Below are positions 47,150-59,140 of a stretch of DNA of 64,000 nucleotides, in pieces. Within the stretch, counting starts at the first letter, position 1. Each line of letters starts with the position of its first letter. The notes under the pieces are model-generated. The model was given only the letters and a program-made list of their open reading frames with translations. It was not told the DNA's origin and searched no databases. This DNA is from Euonymus europaeus (taxonomy: Eukaryota; Streptophyta; Magnoliopsida; Celastrales; Celastraceae): NCBI GenBank assembly GCA_963580455.1, contig OY756967.1, forward strand, positions 6,470,501 to 6,534,500. Reading direction: 5' to 3'. The translations under genes were made by a program, and so were the position numbers.

Positions 47150-49735
47150 GCAAGCTAGTCAAACAAACATCTATCGATTGAAGTAGATATGAAAGTTAAA
47201 GAATAATCCAGAGATTGCTTAGTTCAAGCTTTATAAGACCAATTAGTTACATCGAGTGGCTGGCTAACATAGTAAAAGTGATCAGGAATAATAGAAGGAT
47301 CATATTCTGTATAGAGTAAAAAGAACTGAATGATGCCATACCAAAAGATGTGTGTATTTTATACGTTGATAGATGATACTGCCCTGAATGAGTTCCTATT
47401 TGTGATGGATGGGTATTTCAAATATCAAGAGATTATGTTAGCAAGGGCGGTTACCCAAAAAACTGCATTTAGATGTCCTAGGGAATCTTGGCACTTTTGA
47501 ATATGTTATAATGCATTTTGGTATGAAGAATTCAGGCACAACGTACCAAAGGGCAATGAATATAGTATTTCATGACATTATAGGCCAATTTTTGGAGGGA
47601 TATATAGATGACATCATGGTCAAATCAAAGAAGAAAGAAGACCATATTAAGCAATTGAGGAAAATCCTTGAAATGATGAGAGCCCATTAGTTAAAGCTTT
47701 ATCCTCTCAAGTGTGTTTTTGGGGGAGGGCTACAAATTTCCATGGTTTTCTTTTGCATCAAAGGAGAATTGTGGTAGATTAGAATTAGGCTAAGGTTTTC
47801 ATGGAAACAAAAGTTCCAATGACTAAGAAGGAGTTGTAAAGATTCTTCGATCAAGTAAATTATTTGAGAAGGTTTATCTCTAATCTGGCAAGAAAGACTA
47901 AGGAGTTCTTAGATTTCTTGAAGTTGAGGTCCAAAGATAATTCAAAAAGAAGGAACAACATCAACAAGTTTTTGCTTAAAACAACAACTATCAAAGTAAT
48001 CCACCAGTTTTAGTTCCTTTGAGCAAGGGAGTTTGTTTGAAATTGTATCAATCAACATCCAATAATTCATTAGGCTGCTTGCTTTCCAAGAACAATCAAA
48101 GTGGTCAGGAGTAGGCCATCGACTATCTAAGTAGAGCATTGACATGGCCAGAGGTCAGGTACTCTACTATAGAAAAGATGTGCTTAGCTTTATATTTTAC
48201 ATGTACAAAGATAAGATATTATCTAACGAGGTATGAAGTGTATGTTATATCCAATACTAATCTATTACCAATGCTAATCTTGACGAGGAGGATAGGACCG
48301 TGTCTCTTACTTTAACTAATGTGTGAGTTTTACATTGGCTCCATATTATACTATGAGTATTGAGCTTATCTATGACTTTGAAGAAGTTACATTCAACTAT
48401 CTACCCAGAGATAAGAACTGAGAGGCCAATGAACTAGCTCAGTTGCATCTAGCCATAAAATGTCTTAAGATCTGTTGTATAGTATCGTCTGGTAGAGTTA
48501 CGTTCTCATCCATCTATCTAGTAAAAGAACATGATTGCATAAGTCACAATGATTGATAACCCAAGTACATATGGAGAATGCCTATAGCAAACTATCTAAA
48601 AATGTCAAGCTGCAAGACGCCTAAGCATGTCAAAGTGCAAGCTCATAATTATGTCTTGATTGAAGAAGAATGCTAGAGGAAAGGGCAGGACGGTATATTG
48701 CTTTGTTGTTTAGGCTTTGTAGAAAGCATGAAAGTGATGTCCATGAAGGAGTTTGCGAGGCTCGCCAAGAAGAAAGATTGCATTAGTTATTCAAAACGTT
48801 GCAAGCAATGTCAAAGGCTTGGAAGCATTTAGAGAGTCCCTATGGTAGAAATTCATCCTATAGTAAAGCTATGACCTTTTTGGGGATGATCTATTGAAAT
48901 CATTGGCATGATTTATCCTGCATCTTCAAAAGGTTATCATTTCATTACGGCTGTAGCTAATTATTTCTCAAAATGCAAAGAAGTTGTGTCTATGAAGGAA
49001 GTAGAGTAGTCTAATATGATAGATTTTGTTAGAGAGCACATCATATACAGTTTTAAAATTCCAAAATATATCATGACAGATCAAGTTAGTATGTTCATTG
49101 GCGATGAGTTCTGAATGTTCACCGAGGGATATGGGATTAAGTTGATCAATTATACCCCATATTATCTTTAGGCATATGGTTAGGCTAAAGGAAGTAACAA
49201 AATCCTCATTAACATCCTTGAAAGGATGGTGTTAGATAAACCCAATATATGGTATATGGTCCTGTCAGAAACTCTCTGGGTATATAGGATAAGCAAATGA
49301 CCAAGTACTGGCACAAATCCTTTCTCATTTACTTATGGACAAGATGTTGTGATACCAATGGAGATTGTTATTTCATCATTAAGAGTGATCGGGCAAAACC
49401 AATTGACTAATGAAGAGTATTCAATGACCATTATAATGGAGTTGGAGCAATTAGATGAAGACCACATGGTGGTCCAGAAGAAGGAAATAACAATAACTTA
49501 CAATAAAAGAGTAAAGAAGAAAACATTTTATGAAGGTCAATTAGTTTGGAAGGTAATTCTATCACTTGGGGTTAAGGATAGAGAATAAAAGAAATGGTCC
49601 CCAAACTGTGAATCTCCATTCAAGGTTTTCAAGGCCCTGAAGAGAAATGCTTATTCGCTATCAGACTTGGAAGGTGAACCTTATAGAGGTTTCATCAACA
49701 GGCAATATCTCAGGGCATATTATTCTACTATCTAG
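47150..49735 (+). pseudogene. Ty3/gypsy pol relic of Tat/Ogre type
   Basis: In broken frames the + strand reads RT (SYIEWLANIVKVI, then ELNDAIPKDVCI; a degraded catalytic region around GGIYR near 47600; VKALSSQVCFWG), RNase H (VLVPLSKGVCLKLYQSTS, DYLSRALTWPEVRYSTIEKM, KIRYYLTRYEVYVIS near 48000-48260) and integrase (SIEIIGMIYPASSKGYHFI, PKYIMTDQVSMFIGDEF, ERMVLDKPNIW). The last clear part is 49349-49588 (FYEGQLVWKVILSL) with the terminal GEPYRGFINRQYLRAYY near 49730. Stops occur every few dozen codons. The N-terminal part and LTRs are not found. Confidence 0.82.
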
Positions 49736-50129
49736 GAATCTCATTCCCAGGTAGGTTGTAATGTATAGGCCTTGTTCCCATCAGTTCGTTTTTAGCTTAA
49801 AGATGAATGTAAGTTATTTATATTCACAATGTTAAAAAATAGACTTTACTAAAGATAGTTGATTTTACTGGCTTGGCAATTAAAAATATTTCAGCAATCA
49901 TAAGCATAAATCGAAGGTAGCACCAAAAAAGTATATAGATTATTCTAGTCATCTTAAAAGTTACTACTATCGAAGCACATGGAAAAGTCATGGACCCAAG
50001 AATTTCAAGGTAGCCCATTGGTTATTGAGGTTAGAGATCTGGTGCTGCGGATGTTGCTTCTAGTGATTCCATTTTGAAATGACAAATACCTTGGCTTCAA
50101 CTATCCAATAATCGAATCCAACCGGGTCT
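49736..50129. other. spacer, no gene seen
   Basis: AT-rich sequence following the integrase C-terminus. It may include untranslated retroelement sequence, but no LTR could be delimited. Confidence 0.4.
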
Positions 50130-50670
50130 TATACATAGAGCATTCAGGTTTTAAGGCATTTGCTACATTCTTAGCCTCCATGGTTTCAATCTTAAGCTTA
50201 GTAATTTGAGCCTTTAGTTCTGTGATAGCATTCTATTTCTAAAGCACTGTCCATCTTAGCTTGGAGTCTTTAGAACGCTTGTTCTCAATTTCAAATTCAG
50301 CTCTTGAGTTTCAGTGCCAAATTGAAAACATTCTTAAGTTTACTGGTCCAAATCTGTACACTCATCAATAGGAAGTTGGCAAAAGGATTGCAATGATGGT
50401 AGCTTATGCTCAAGTATAGTCATTTGTTCTTTGGAAGCTGGACCCAAGGCTGGGTTAGATAGTAAAATGTGGATAGCAAAGAGTGTTTTGTTGACAAGAT
50501 CAATGGAAAGATCATATAAGCTACTCATTGAGGACATGTTTGGCAACTTCAAGTTCTTTTGTAATTCGAGGCTTGGTTGGAGCAGTATTGGTTGAAGAGG
50601 TAGACGAAAAAGACAGGTTTAGATATGTCAAAGTATCTTCAAATTCTTCCAAGTTAACATTCTCCAAGAG
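50130..50670 (-). pseudogene. unidentified degenerate coding relic, coiled-coil-like
   Basis: Minus-strand frames give a Ser/Thr-rich segment (SFSSTSSTNTAPTKP), an open frame at 50340-50552 (MSSMSSLYDLSIDLVNKTLF, ALGPASKEQMTILEHKLPSL) and a heptad-rich stretch (ITELKAQITKLKIETMEAKN). The mixture suggests a helical protein of the kind carried as an extra antisense frame in some Tat/Ogre elements, but I do not recognise the family. Several stops are present. Confidence 0.35.
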
Positions 50671-50839
50671 TTTGAAATGTGTACTACCACTGGTCTCCTA
50701 AATATCAAGGTAACCCATTAGGTATCATAGCCTATAAAGTTATGAATGTTGAAGTTTAGAGGAAAAAAAGGTGGTTTATTTCATTGTCCTAAGGAGAAGA
50801 AGGTCATTGTTAGCACCAATGCACAATATCTAGATGAGG

Positions 50840-51793
50840 ACTACATATAATGAATCAAAAACCTAGAAGTCAATTGTTTTAGAAGAATTGAGGGGAGAAA
50901 GTTAGCTTCAGATTTCACTATGACACAAGAAGAAGAACCAATAGGAATAATTACTAACATTCCACTACCTAACAGTAGTGGGCGAAATGTCAACACTAGT
51001 GTTGATTCTTGACTCATAGGATCAGATACCCATAATGAGGCACATGGTTCAGAACCAACACATGATTTCACTATTGGAAATAATGTTGAGTTTGAAACCA
51101 TTGATGTAGATACACATCAAAAGGCACATGATTTAGAACTAAAACAGAGGATATCTCATCATAGTGGGAGGGTTATACACCCACCAATTTGATATACACT
51201 TTTAGGAGAGTCTAATGGTAAAAATCAAGAAGAAGTCAATATCAAAAACTATGATGAAGTACTTCAAGATAAAATGCTATCTTTGGTAAAAGGCTATGAA
51301 ATTAGAGATGGAGTCAATGTACTCTAATCAATTATGAAAACTCGTAAAGCCACTTGAAGGGATTAAACCCATTGAATGCAAGTGGATCTACAAGAAAAAT
51401 ATAGGAGTAGATAGCAAGGTGCAAACCTATAAAGCTAGACTTGTTGTGAAAGGTTTCACTAAGAAAGAAGGGATTGATTATGAGTAAACATTTTTGCCAA
51501 TAGAAATGCCAAAGTATATAAGGATTCTCTTATCCATTGTAGCATATTTCGATTATGAAATTTGGCAAATGGATTTCAGCACAGTTTTCCTTAACGAAAG
51601 TCTCAATGAAGACATCTACATTGTGCAACTAGATGGTTTCATAACGAAAGGTCAAGAGCGCATGTTTTAAAGTCTTAAAAGGTCCATTTATGGACTAAAG
51701 CAAGCATTTAGATCTTTGAGCATTTGTTTTGATCAAGCTGTAAAAGTTGATGGTTTGATCAATGTACTGATGAGTCCTGTGTATACAAAAAGT
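50840..51793 (+). pseudogene. Ty1/copia linker and RT N-terminal relic
   Basis: 51200-51790 reads KATGIKPIECKWIYKKN, then VQTYKARLVVKGFTKKEGID, ILLSIVAYFDYEIWQMD, EDIYIVQLDGFI and RSIYGLKQAFRS, and ends in a PVYTKS/CVYKK block just before the catalytic YVDD should appear. The upstream part, 50880-51190, is an acidic linker ending SHHSGRVIHPP, as in plant copia polyproteins. Several stops are present. The sequence is cut by a CACTA-like end at 51794. Confidence 0.8.
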
Positions 51794-52040
51794 CACTATA
51801 AGAAGAATGGGAATAGATGATGGAGCATTTATGATACAAATAATTTTTATCACAAAATAATGATAGATTTTTGGTAGGAAAATGATCTATCTAAACATTA
51901 ATGATAGATTTGTGATAGAACTTTTGACTATCATGAATATATGATAGTCTTGTGATAAAACTTTTGTCTATCAACAAAATATGATACATTTTTGATAGAT
52001 ATTATATCTATCACATTTTTTTATATAATTTTAATATTAA
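51794..52040 (+). mobile_element. CACTA-like transposon end with subterminal repeats (partial)
   Basis: It begins CACTATAAGAAGAATGGG exactly where the copia RT similarity stops. Behind it lie three to four degenerate units of about 40 bases with alternating TGATAGAT and CTATCA motifs in both orientations. CACTA elements have CACTA ends and such subterminal arrays. I found no convincing matching right end, so this is a truncated copy or a chance resemblance. Confidence 0.45.
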
Positions 52041-52739
52041 CTATATTTTAACCTAAATTTTAATTAATTTTTAATTAGACAACATAAACCACGTACATAC
52101 TTGATACTCCATAACCATTATTTACAGCCCATCTAATTTGGAGCCAAGAACTAGAAGTCCAATAGCCCATACAATATGACTATGACAGTCAGTCATATGA
52201 GGTACAACAATAGTCACCGTTGGCCTTTCAAGATCATTCTTCTAGTTAGGATTCTAATTTTGGTGACTACAATTCCTCTCATCAGCCTTTTATGGACCCA
52301 TAAGCTGTTGGGTTTAGTAGTTGGGCTTATATGGACATATCATAATATATGAGGGATCTTAGGAAGTTAGCAATATTGTATTATAGATTAATTATTGTAA
52401 TGCTAGATAGACAAGGCTTTTAGAATCAAGGTTGGAGACCACTTGTATAATAGTGGTATAAATAGGCTATTCTGGTATAGTGTTGGGTTAGCTTGGACAA
52501 TTGGTCTTGTTTTGGTGTCAACCGAGTCTCTATGTTCTTTAGAATAAATGATTCCCAAACTATCCTCAACCAACCAATTTTTATACTCAAATCTCTTCAT
52601 ATGAATAAACCTAGAGGAATTGGTTCTTCTGTTTGATTGATTTCTACCATTTGTACCTTAGATTTATAAAATTGTGTAGTTAGAGTTTTGGATCAAACAA
52701 ATTGGTATTAGAGCTGAATATTTCATAGTGGGTTCTGTT
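52041..52739. other. spacer, probable retroelement leader
   Basis: No coding similarity. TTTTGGATCAAACAAATTGG at 52687-52706, followed by TATTAGAGC, is a weak primer-binding-site-like segment just upstream of the gag relic. No LTR could be delimited. Confidence 0.35.
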
Positions 52740-53406
52740 AAGATGCTGGTCACCAACAACAATTAGAACAACAATTGACGGTAATCCAGACTCATGAGCA
52801 CGAACAATTGGTGGACTTGGATCAGTTGCAGCCCACGATGGAAAACCAGATGAAAAAGACAATCAATGCATAGTAAAAGAGTTTTCAACAAATATTGGCT
52901 AATATGTTGGATCAGATGAGTCAATTTGCGGAAAAACTAGGGCCATCATAACCTCCTCCGATGCACATCACAACTGTGATGAGCATTTGAGTCAAAGTCA
53001 AAATTAATTGAATGGTGGTAGACTAGATCGGAATTATCAGAATAGTAGCAAAGTTGATTTATATTTCAATTTTTGGTGGTCTTAGGTTGGATTTTTTGCA
53101 TTTTTGTAGTGAGGAACTTAATTTGTGATTACACAAGTCTAAACAATATATTTCATATTATCAGAATCCTTTGCTAAATCGGGTCCTATTAGATGTTTAC
53201 TATTTGGAAGGACCTGTTCTTATTTGGTACCAACATTTGTTTTTCTCCAATAATCTATCTTTTTTTTTCTAAATTAGAAATAGGTTTGAAGGATAGGTTT
53301 GGACCTACAGTACAAAGTGACCCTATTGAGGAGTCGATGAGATTGAAACAGGACAATAGTGTTAATGAATATTGGCTCTGGATTGAATGTGATGTAATAT
53401 TATGCA
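52740..53406 (+). pseudogene. Ty3/gypsy gag relic, interrupted by hAT element 2
   Basis: Frames give LTVIQTHEHEQLVDLDQLQP, ANMLDQMSQFAEKLGPS, a broken KVDLYFNFWW region, YYLEGPVLIWYQHLFF, LEIGLKDRFGPTVQSDPIEE and SMRLKQDNSVNEYW. The order charged N-terminus, LEG-x-x-L-x-WY, RFGP, LKQ-x-SV-x-EY is the gypsy gag core. The frame is lost where the second hAT element begins. Its continuation to the right of 59140 is not clear. Confidence 0.75.
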
Positions 53407-56269
53407 GTATATTATAGGGCTGTGCAAATGAATCCAGAAACCAATAATCAAACCGATCGGTCAGATTCAATTTGGGTTGTTGAATTTTTCTGGTCAATTG
53501 TTTCATTAACTGACTCAAACCATACTAATTGGTCAGGTTCATGGATTTATATTATGTAAACCATAGTTAACCTAAATTGAACCAAATTTTCATATTACTA
53601 ATAAATTTATAATAAAGTTATAAATATATATTTTGATAATTCAATGATTTCAATCTATTAAATTATTAACATAAATTTTATTAGTAAATCTAGTGGATGA
53701 GTGCACGATGCACCTGCCACCTGTTAAATAAAAATAATTTTACTTCTTAGTTTGTCTATTTGTTCTTTCTTATTTACAGTCTTAACTCTTTGTCTTATAC
53801 TCTGATACGATATACACTTACACTTACATGATATAAAATTAGAAAAAGTCGAAGAGCATCACTTGTGAGAGAAACCCTAGCTGGCCGCAGCACTTGCGTG
53901 TTACTGTTGTACCTTTTGCCGAGTCGTTTAGTACTTCAGTGACTTCCATCTTCCACCTCACAAGCTCACACCTTATAGGATTCCGCTCTTCCAATCTTCC
54001 ACAACACCTTTCAGTTATAGTTCCACTCTTCCAGTCTTCAATTATCACATATCATTGCTCAAGTATCTTCATATCTTCCCTCTCTCATTCTTTTATAGCA
54101 ACACAAGGTTGATTTTATCATTTTAAGTTCTTCAATTAGGGTTTCTTACTTTCTTCCATTTTTTAATTGAAAGGAAGCTGTAGCTCAACTACATTTGAGA
54201 TTTCTTCAATTCAACTTAAATTCAAGATTTGTTTACTTGCTTGATCTCTCTTGCTTTATTAGGTCGAGTGTACAGCTACAACTATAAGAAATAATGATAG
54301 TAGAGCTTGACTAATTAGTATTTTTTTATTTTCTGAACTTTATTATGTCTCGTTAACAAAATTTTCAAAATTATAATGTTAGAGTTAGAGATGCTGATAA
54401 GGTATGAAATTTGTTGCTTATACGGTATGGAATTTGGTATGCTATGGATATGTTGTGTTGATATGTAATTCACCAATTTGGTTTGACTTTATAATTTTAG
54501 ATGCCACTATAATACTGTTGATCACTTAATATCAAAAATGTTGAAATGGTGTATATTTGGTGTATAATTGACAAATTTGACTTTAGATGCATCATTATAC
54601 TATTGAATGTTGATGATTTTGTGTGTAATTGAAAATTCACATGCTAAAATGGAATTTGGTTTATATCTTTATAATTGAGAGGTGTTTGTACTTTCTACAT
54701 CTATGTTGATAGGGTGGCTAATATAGAAGGGAGTAACCCTAGTTCTCATTTTCAATCCCTATCTTCCCCAATAGTTCGCACCAATCAAAGTGTGAGTTCT
54801 CCAGGGATAGTTGAGACTTCAATTGAACATAAGGAAATTATAGAGTTAGAAACAATACCTGAAACTAGAAAAACACTCCCCCATGGCCTTGTTAGCTAAA
54901 ATTTGTGTTGTGGGATCATTTTAAGAAAAAGGTGGTGAAGGATAAGGGGATGAGGGCTGTGTGTAATTATTGTAGCTCTAATTATGCTTGTAATAGTCCA
55001 CTTTGAGGACTCACTTGCAACTATGTTGCCCTACTTCTCCATTGAGAGAGGGAAAAAATAAAAAAACTCTTTCATTTGAGAGCAAAGGCAACTTGGTGGC
55101 ACATACGTTTAGCAAAGAGAGATTTAGAATTGCATGTGCGAAGATGGTTATCATTGATGATCTTCCATTTAGGTTTATGGAAAGGATATGATTTAGGAGG
55201 TTTATGCAAGAGGCCCAACTTATGTTTGATTGTCTATCTCATATAACTGTTTCTAGGGATATGTGGACTGTGTTTTATAATCGCAAAGGTACTTTGAAAA
55301 GCATCCTATCTCTTCCCGACCAAAGATTATTTTTTACTATGGACACATGGACATCCATTCAAAACATCAATTATATGGCTTTAACAGTCCATTTCATTGA
55401 TGAAGATTGGAAGTTGCATAAAAAAAGCATTAATTTTTGTCAAATTACCAACCAGAAAAGTGATGCTATAGGGAGAATCATTGAGAGGTGTTTGAGTGAT
55501 TAGGGTATAGAAAAAGTGTTTACCATCATTGTTGATAATGCATCAGCTAATGATGTAACGATTAGGTATGTTGCAAAGCAATTGAAGCATTGAAAAACTC
55601 TCAAATTTAATGAGGATTTTCTACATATGAGGTGTTGTACACACATGATTAATTTGATTGTGAATGATGGTTTGAGTGATATTAATAGTTCAATTAAGAA
55701 CATTTGAAAGGCTTGTAAGTACGTAAGATCCTTACCATCTAGGTTGGAGAAGTTTAGGCAATGTTTAGTCTTGGACAAGCTCGATAGTATGGTTTGATGC
55801 CTTTGGAGTGCAAAACTAGGTGAAATTCCACGTATTTGATGTTATAGGTAGCCTTGAGGGTACAAAGGGCTTTTGAAAGATTGGAGGAAGAAACAAATGA
55901 TTACATTGCTTACTTTGATACTAATAACCATGATGGTGAGAGGCCCACTAAGAAGAAAAGATGGATTGATGTTGATGTTCAAATTGGTGATGAGTCTAGA
56001 AACTCAATGCCTCCTACTCCATCAGATTGGATTTATGCAAGAACTTTTGTGAAGTTCTTGAAGATATTCTATTATGTCGCTCTGTAGCTTAGTGTTTAAA
56101 CAACAGTGACAACCAATGTGACTTTTCATGAAATGTATAGCATCGTAGATGAGCTAACAAAAGCAATGGCAAGTGAATATCCTTTTTTTGAAGATGGTTG
56201 CTGTGAAATCCCGACCCAAAAATTAGTGCAATTTTGATGTTTGAACAAAGGGGGAAAAACTGGACTAGG

Positions 56270-56600
56270 CGCACCAGGGGGCGCCTAGGCGCTGCGCCTA
56301 GTCCAGTGAGGCATGCAAAGGAAGAGAACCAGTAGAGGAGGTACTGGACTGGGTGCACCTCACGGCGCCTAGGCGTAGCGCCCAGTCTAGCAAGCACCAG
56401 ATGGGCGCGCAAGAAGGAGCAATTCAAACTGGACCGGGTGCACTGTAGGGCGCCTAGGCGCTGCGCCCAGTCCAGTGGGAGAGGGAAATGGAGTAGGCGC
56501 AGAGGCGCCTAGGCACCCGCCCAGGCGCACCTCGTCTGGGCTTGGGAACTCTACACGCCCAGGATAGCGCCTAGGGTAGCGCCTCAGCAATCTTAAGAGA
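56270..56600. repeat. GCGCCTAGGCGC-rich palindromic block in the solo LTR
   Basis: GGCGCCTAGGCGC, GCGCCCAGTCCAG and close variants recur about every 60-80 bases. They are self-complementary and could form hairpins. GC content is far above the surroundings. The long minus-strand open frames here are by-products of this repetition. Confidence 0.75.
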
Positions 56601-56860
56601 GGCCAGAGCGCCTAGGCGCAAACTGTGTTTTCAAAAAGGCTCCAGCGAGCCTTCTTAGAGATATTTTTGGTTTCTTTTTAGTTCTAGAGAGAGAGAGAGA
56701 TGATTCTAGAGAGAGAAGAATATATTGAGAGAGGCCAGAGCGCCTAGGCGCAAACCGTGTTTTCAAAAAGGCTCCAGCGAGCCTTCTTAGAGATATTTCT
56801 GGTTTCGTTTCAGTTCTAGAGAGAGATAGAGAGACGATTCTAGAGAGAGAAGAGTATATT
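56597..56860. repeat. 132-bp tandem duplication inside the solo LTR
   Basis: Two direct copies, 56597-56728 and 56729-56860, start AGAGGCCAGAGCGCCTAGG and include CTCCAGCGAGCCTTCTTAG and a GAGAGAGA run. They differ at a few positions only, so the duplication is younger than most changes in the element. Confidence 0.88.
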
Positions 56861-57504
56861 GAGGTGATTCTTGGAGATTGGAGCTTGGTTTTGTATATTG
56901 GGAGAAGATTCAAGGAAGATTCAAGTGTTTGAGGTAAGATTCTTCATTTTTCCATTTCTAGGGTTTTTGAGTAGATCTTGTTAGTTTTGTTTAGAGTTGA
57001 TTCCTATGGTCTAGATATGTTAATCCTAGGTCATACGTGTTTGTATATGTAGGTTTGATTCTTGTTTTGGAGTTGAGTTCCATAAGGTTGAAGTTTGGAG
57101 GTTTGAGAGGAACCCTAGAGAGAGAAAGTAAGTTTTCTCAATTTAATTTTTTAATTCATATTGGTTATGATATGTTGAGATGTTTGGATGATTATTAGAG
57201 TTCGATTGTGTGAAATTGTTAGGTTGGGTGAAACGGGTTGAAAACCCTAATTGTGGATTTTGGTGAATTGCTCAACACGAGGTAGGGGATTTCCAACCAT
57301 TCTTTCTATCGTTTGTTCTCAATATTTGAAAGAGAGTTTCGATTCCTCATTGGTCATTCTATTTGTGTTTCCGCCTTAATTGCTTCTAAGGGGAAACGAA
57401 CCGTGCTTGTGAAATATGGTTAATTCTTGATGTTGCATGACCCGATTGTGTGTGTTCCATCACCTATGGGCACAATGTGGTTTCTGTCCATGCATCACGA
57501 TACT

Positions 57505-57556
57505 TATGTATATATATATGTAGGATGTTCATGTATATATATATATATATATATAT
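57505..57556. repeat. AT dinucleotide microsatellite
   Basis: Two neighbouring runs of (TA)n, the second nine to eleven units long, separated by TGTAGGATGTTCATG. They lie inside the solo LTR. Confidence 0.8.
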
Positions 57557-59140
57557 CTTTTCGGCATGTCATGGCATAAATGCATTAGAGTTGCATTGGG
57601 CACCGGGTATGGACTCGGGACTCCTTAGGATTTTTGAAAGCTACTTGGAGGGATAACGAGATGATGAGAGTTACCACCGAGTCATGTGATCTCCAAGTAG
57701 GATAACGCACTAGAGGTATGGTTGGAAAGGAACCTTGCCTGGAGTGGTGCGGGCGTGATAGGTTCACGCAGCAGGGTAATCCAAGAGCGTTTGATGTTAG
57801 GGAGCTTGCTCCTATTCAATATGACATGGATAGCGACCATGATATTGATGAGTTGATGTGGTGAGCTTGCTCACATTCGATATTACATGGAACGAGCCAT
57901 GGTATCGATGAGGTTTGCTCATGAGGGGATTGCCTGGATTGATGTTTTATGTGATTGTTGAGTATACGTGCATGTGGTAGATTTCATACTGTTGCATAGC
58001 CTATTGTTTCGGATTTGGCCTTATTACTCTTTATACTCTTAACCCTACTGGGCTTCTTGCTCAATCTCTACTTTCTTTTCCTCCCCACAGGTGATACTGG
58101 TACAGGTACAAGTACTGGTGGAATGAATCAGTAAGAGCGGGATGTGACATGGATGGCCCTGGGTAGGATGAGGGTGCTAGAGAGATACTCTAAGCACGTA
58201 TTTTGTATATGATGTATGAGTGTTATTCATGATATTGTTATAACCATTGGCACCAGAGGGTGTATGCATGATGTATGCTGAGTTTGATTTTATGGTTATA
58301 TGATATTGTGAATTTATTGATGTGTTTATTACTATCAGTTTGTGCATGCTGGTAGTGGATGGCCTGAGGCCCCTAAGATCAGGATTGCATGTGATTGAGG
58401 CATGAGGCCTGGCTAGGTTGCTAGTGTGATGGATTGGTTTTTCTACTGCGTATTTTTGATGCAGGCGGGAAATCTCCGATATATGGGGAGATGCCGTCGG
58501 ATTTCCGGTCTGCCGGATGATCGCACTAGTGGCCTGGGACGGTGCCGGAGGGCACCCGTGGCGTGCCTGAATCGGGGCACCATAGTTGCAACTTCAATGG
58601 AAACAAAGTTTGACAAGTATTGGGGAAGTATCAAAGATATGAACCAAGTTATGGTTGTGGTGGTGCTACTTGATCCTCGATATAAAATGGACCTAGTTCA
58701 ATGGGGATTTGAGTTCTTGGAAGATGATGCTTGTTATGTTTTGTTGAGCTTGAGACTTGATATTGATGATGATTGATTGGATTTATGTTTCTGGATGCCT
58801 ATTATGTGGTGTTTTTCAGAGACTTGAGATTAATAAGTGATGATAGTGTTTAAATTTTAAAATGTAGGCTTATGAATGTGCATTGTTGCATGAATGTATC
58901 TACAACCTGTAGGTTATTATTTTAACGATCATATACTAAAATATCAAATGTAGAAATGTTTTTTTGAAATTGAAATCGACCCCAACCAAACTGTAAGTGC
59001 GCTTAATCGAAATAGTCGGTTAAAGAAGGGCTTAGGTTCGGTTTTGGTTTCCAAAAGCCCAAAATTGAGAGTAACAATTAAGTTAGCGGATTGACCCTAA
59101 TGGTCTGGTTAACCTAACCGTATACACCTTTAGTATATTA

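Larger units (their letters stand above)
56197..58589. mobile_element. solo LTR (2.38 kb), TSD GTTGC, inside hAT transposase 2
   Basis: The insert 56202-58584 begins TGTGAAATCCCGACCC and ends ATCGGGGCACCATA. GTTGC flanks it at 56197-56201 and 58585-58589. The left end is close in style to the TGTAACGCCCCGACCC end of the solo LTR at 17779. The right end has TA instead of the expected CA, and the inverted ends match only partly. No internal coding region or second copy is present. It separates two parts of one transposase that are adjacent in the family. Confidence 0.78.
54700..58776 (+). pseudogene. hAT transposase 2 (zf-BED type), broken and split by a solo LTR
   Basis: A BED-finger region is seen near 54905-55010 (WDHFKKKVVKDKG, AVCNYCSSNYAC), followed by a T-H-L-x-x-H-like piece (LQLCCPTSP). 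55040-55190 has LSFESKGNLVAHTFSKERFR. 55260-55500 has FTMDTWTSIQNINYMALTVH and VHFIDEDWKLHKK. 55510-55700 has VFTIIVDNASANDV and HMRCCTHMINLIVNDGLSD. 55850-56200 holds the helical insertion and TKAMASEYPFF. After the solo LTR, 58590-58776 resumes with METKFDKYWGSIKDMNQ and LLDPRYKMDLVQW. The C-terminal dimerisation motif is absent. At least eight stops or shifts. Confidence 0.85.
53407..59140 (+). mobile_element. hAT DNA transposon 2, TSD GTATATTA, decayed
   Basis: The element runs 53415-59132 (5718 bases including a 2.4-kb solo LTR). It starts TAGGGCTGTGCAAATG; the complement of its end begins TAAAGGTGTATACGG, an imperfect inverted match. GTATATTA is duplicated at 53407-53414 and 59133-59140. 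Subterminal AACCGA/TCGGTT-type motifs occur at both ends, as in hAT elements. A broken transposase lies in the interior. More terminal mismatch and more lesions than the hAT at 36060 suggest an older insertion. Confidence 0.87.

Noticed and set aside
53095..53111. TTTTTGTAGTG as the right end of the CACTA-like element at 51794
   Set aside because: It lies within sequence that belongs to the gypsy gag relic, the flanking three bases do not match, and gag similarity continues on both sides.
56387..56913. Minus-strand Arg/Pro-rich open frames
   Set aside because: Generated by the GCGCCTAGGCGC repeats and the 132-base duplication in the solo LTR.
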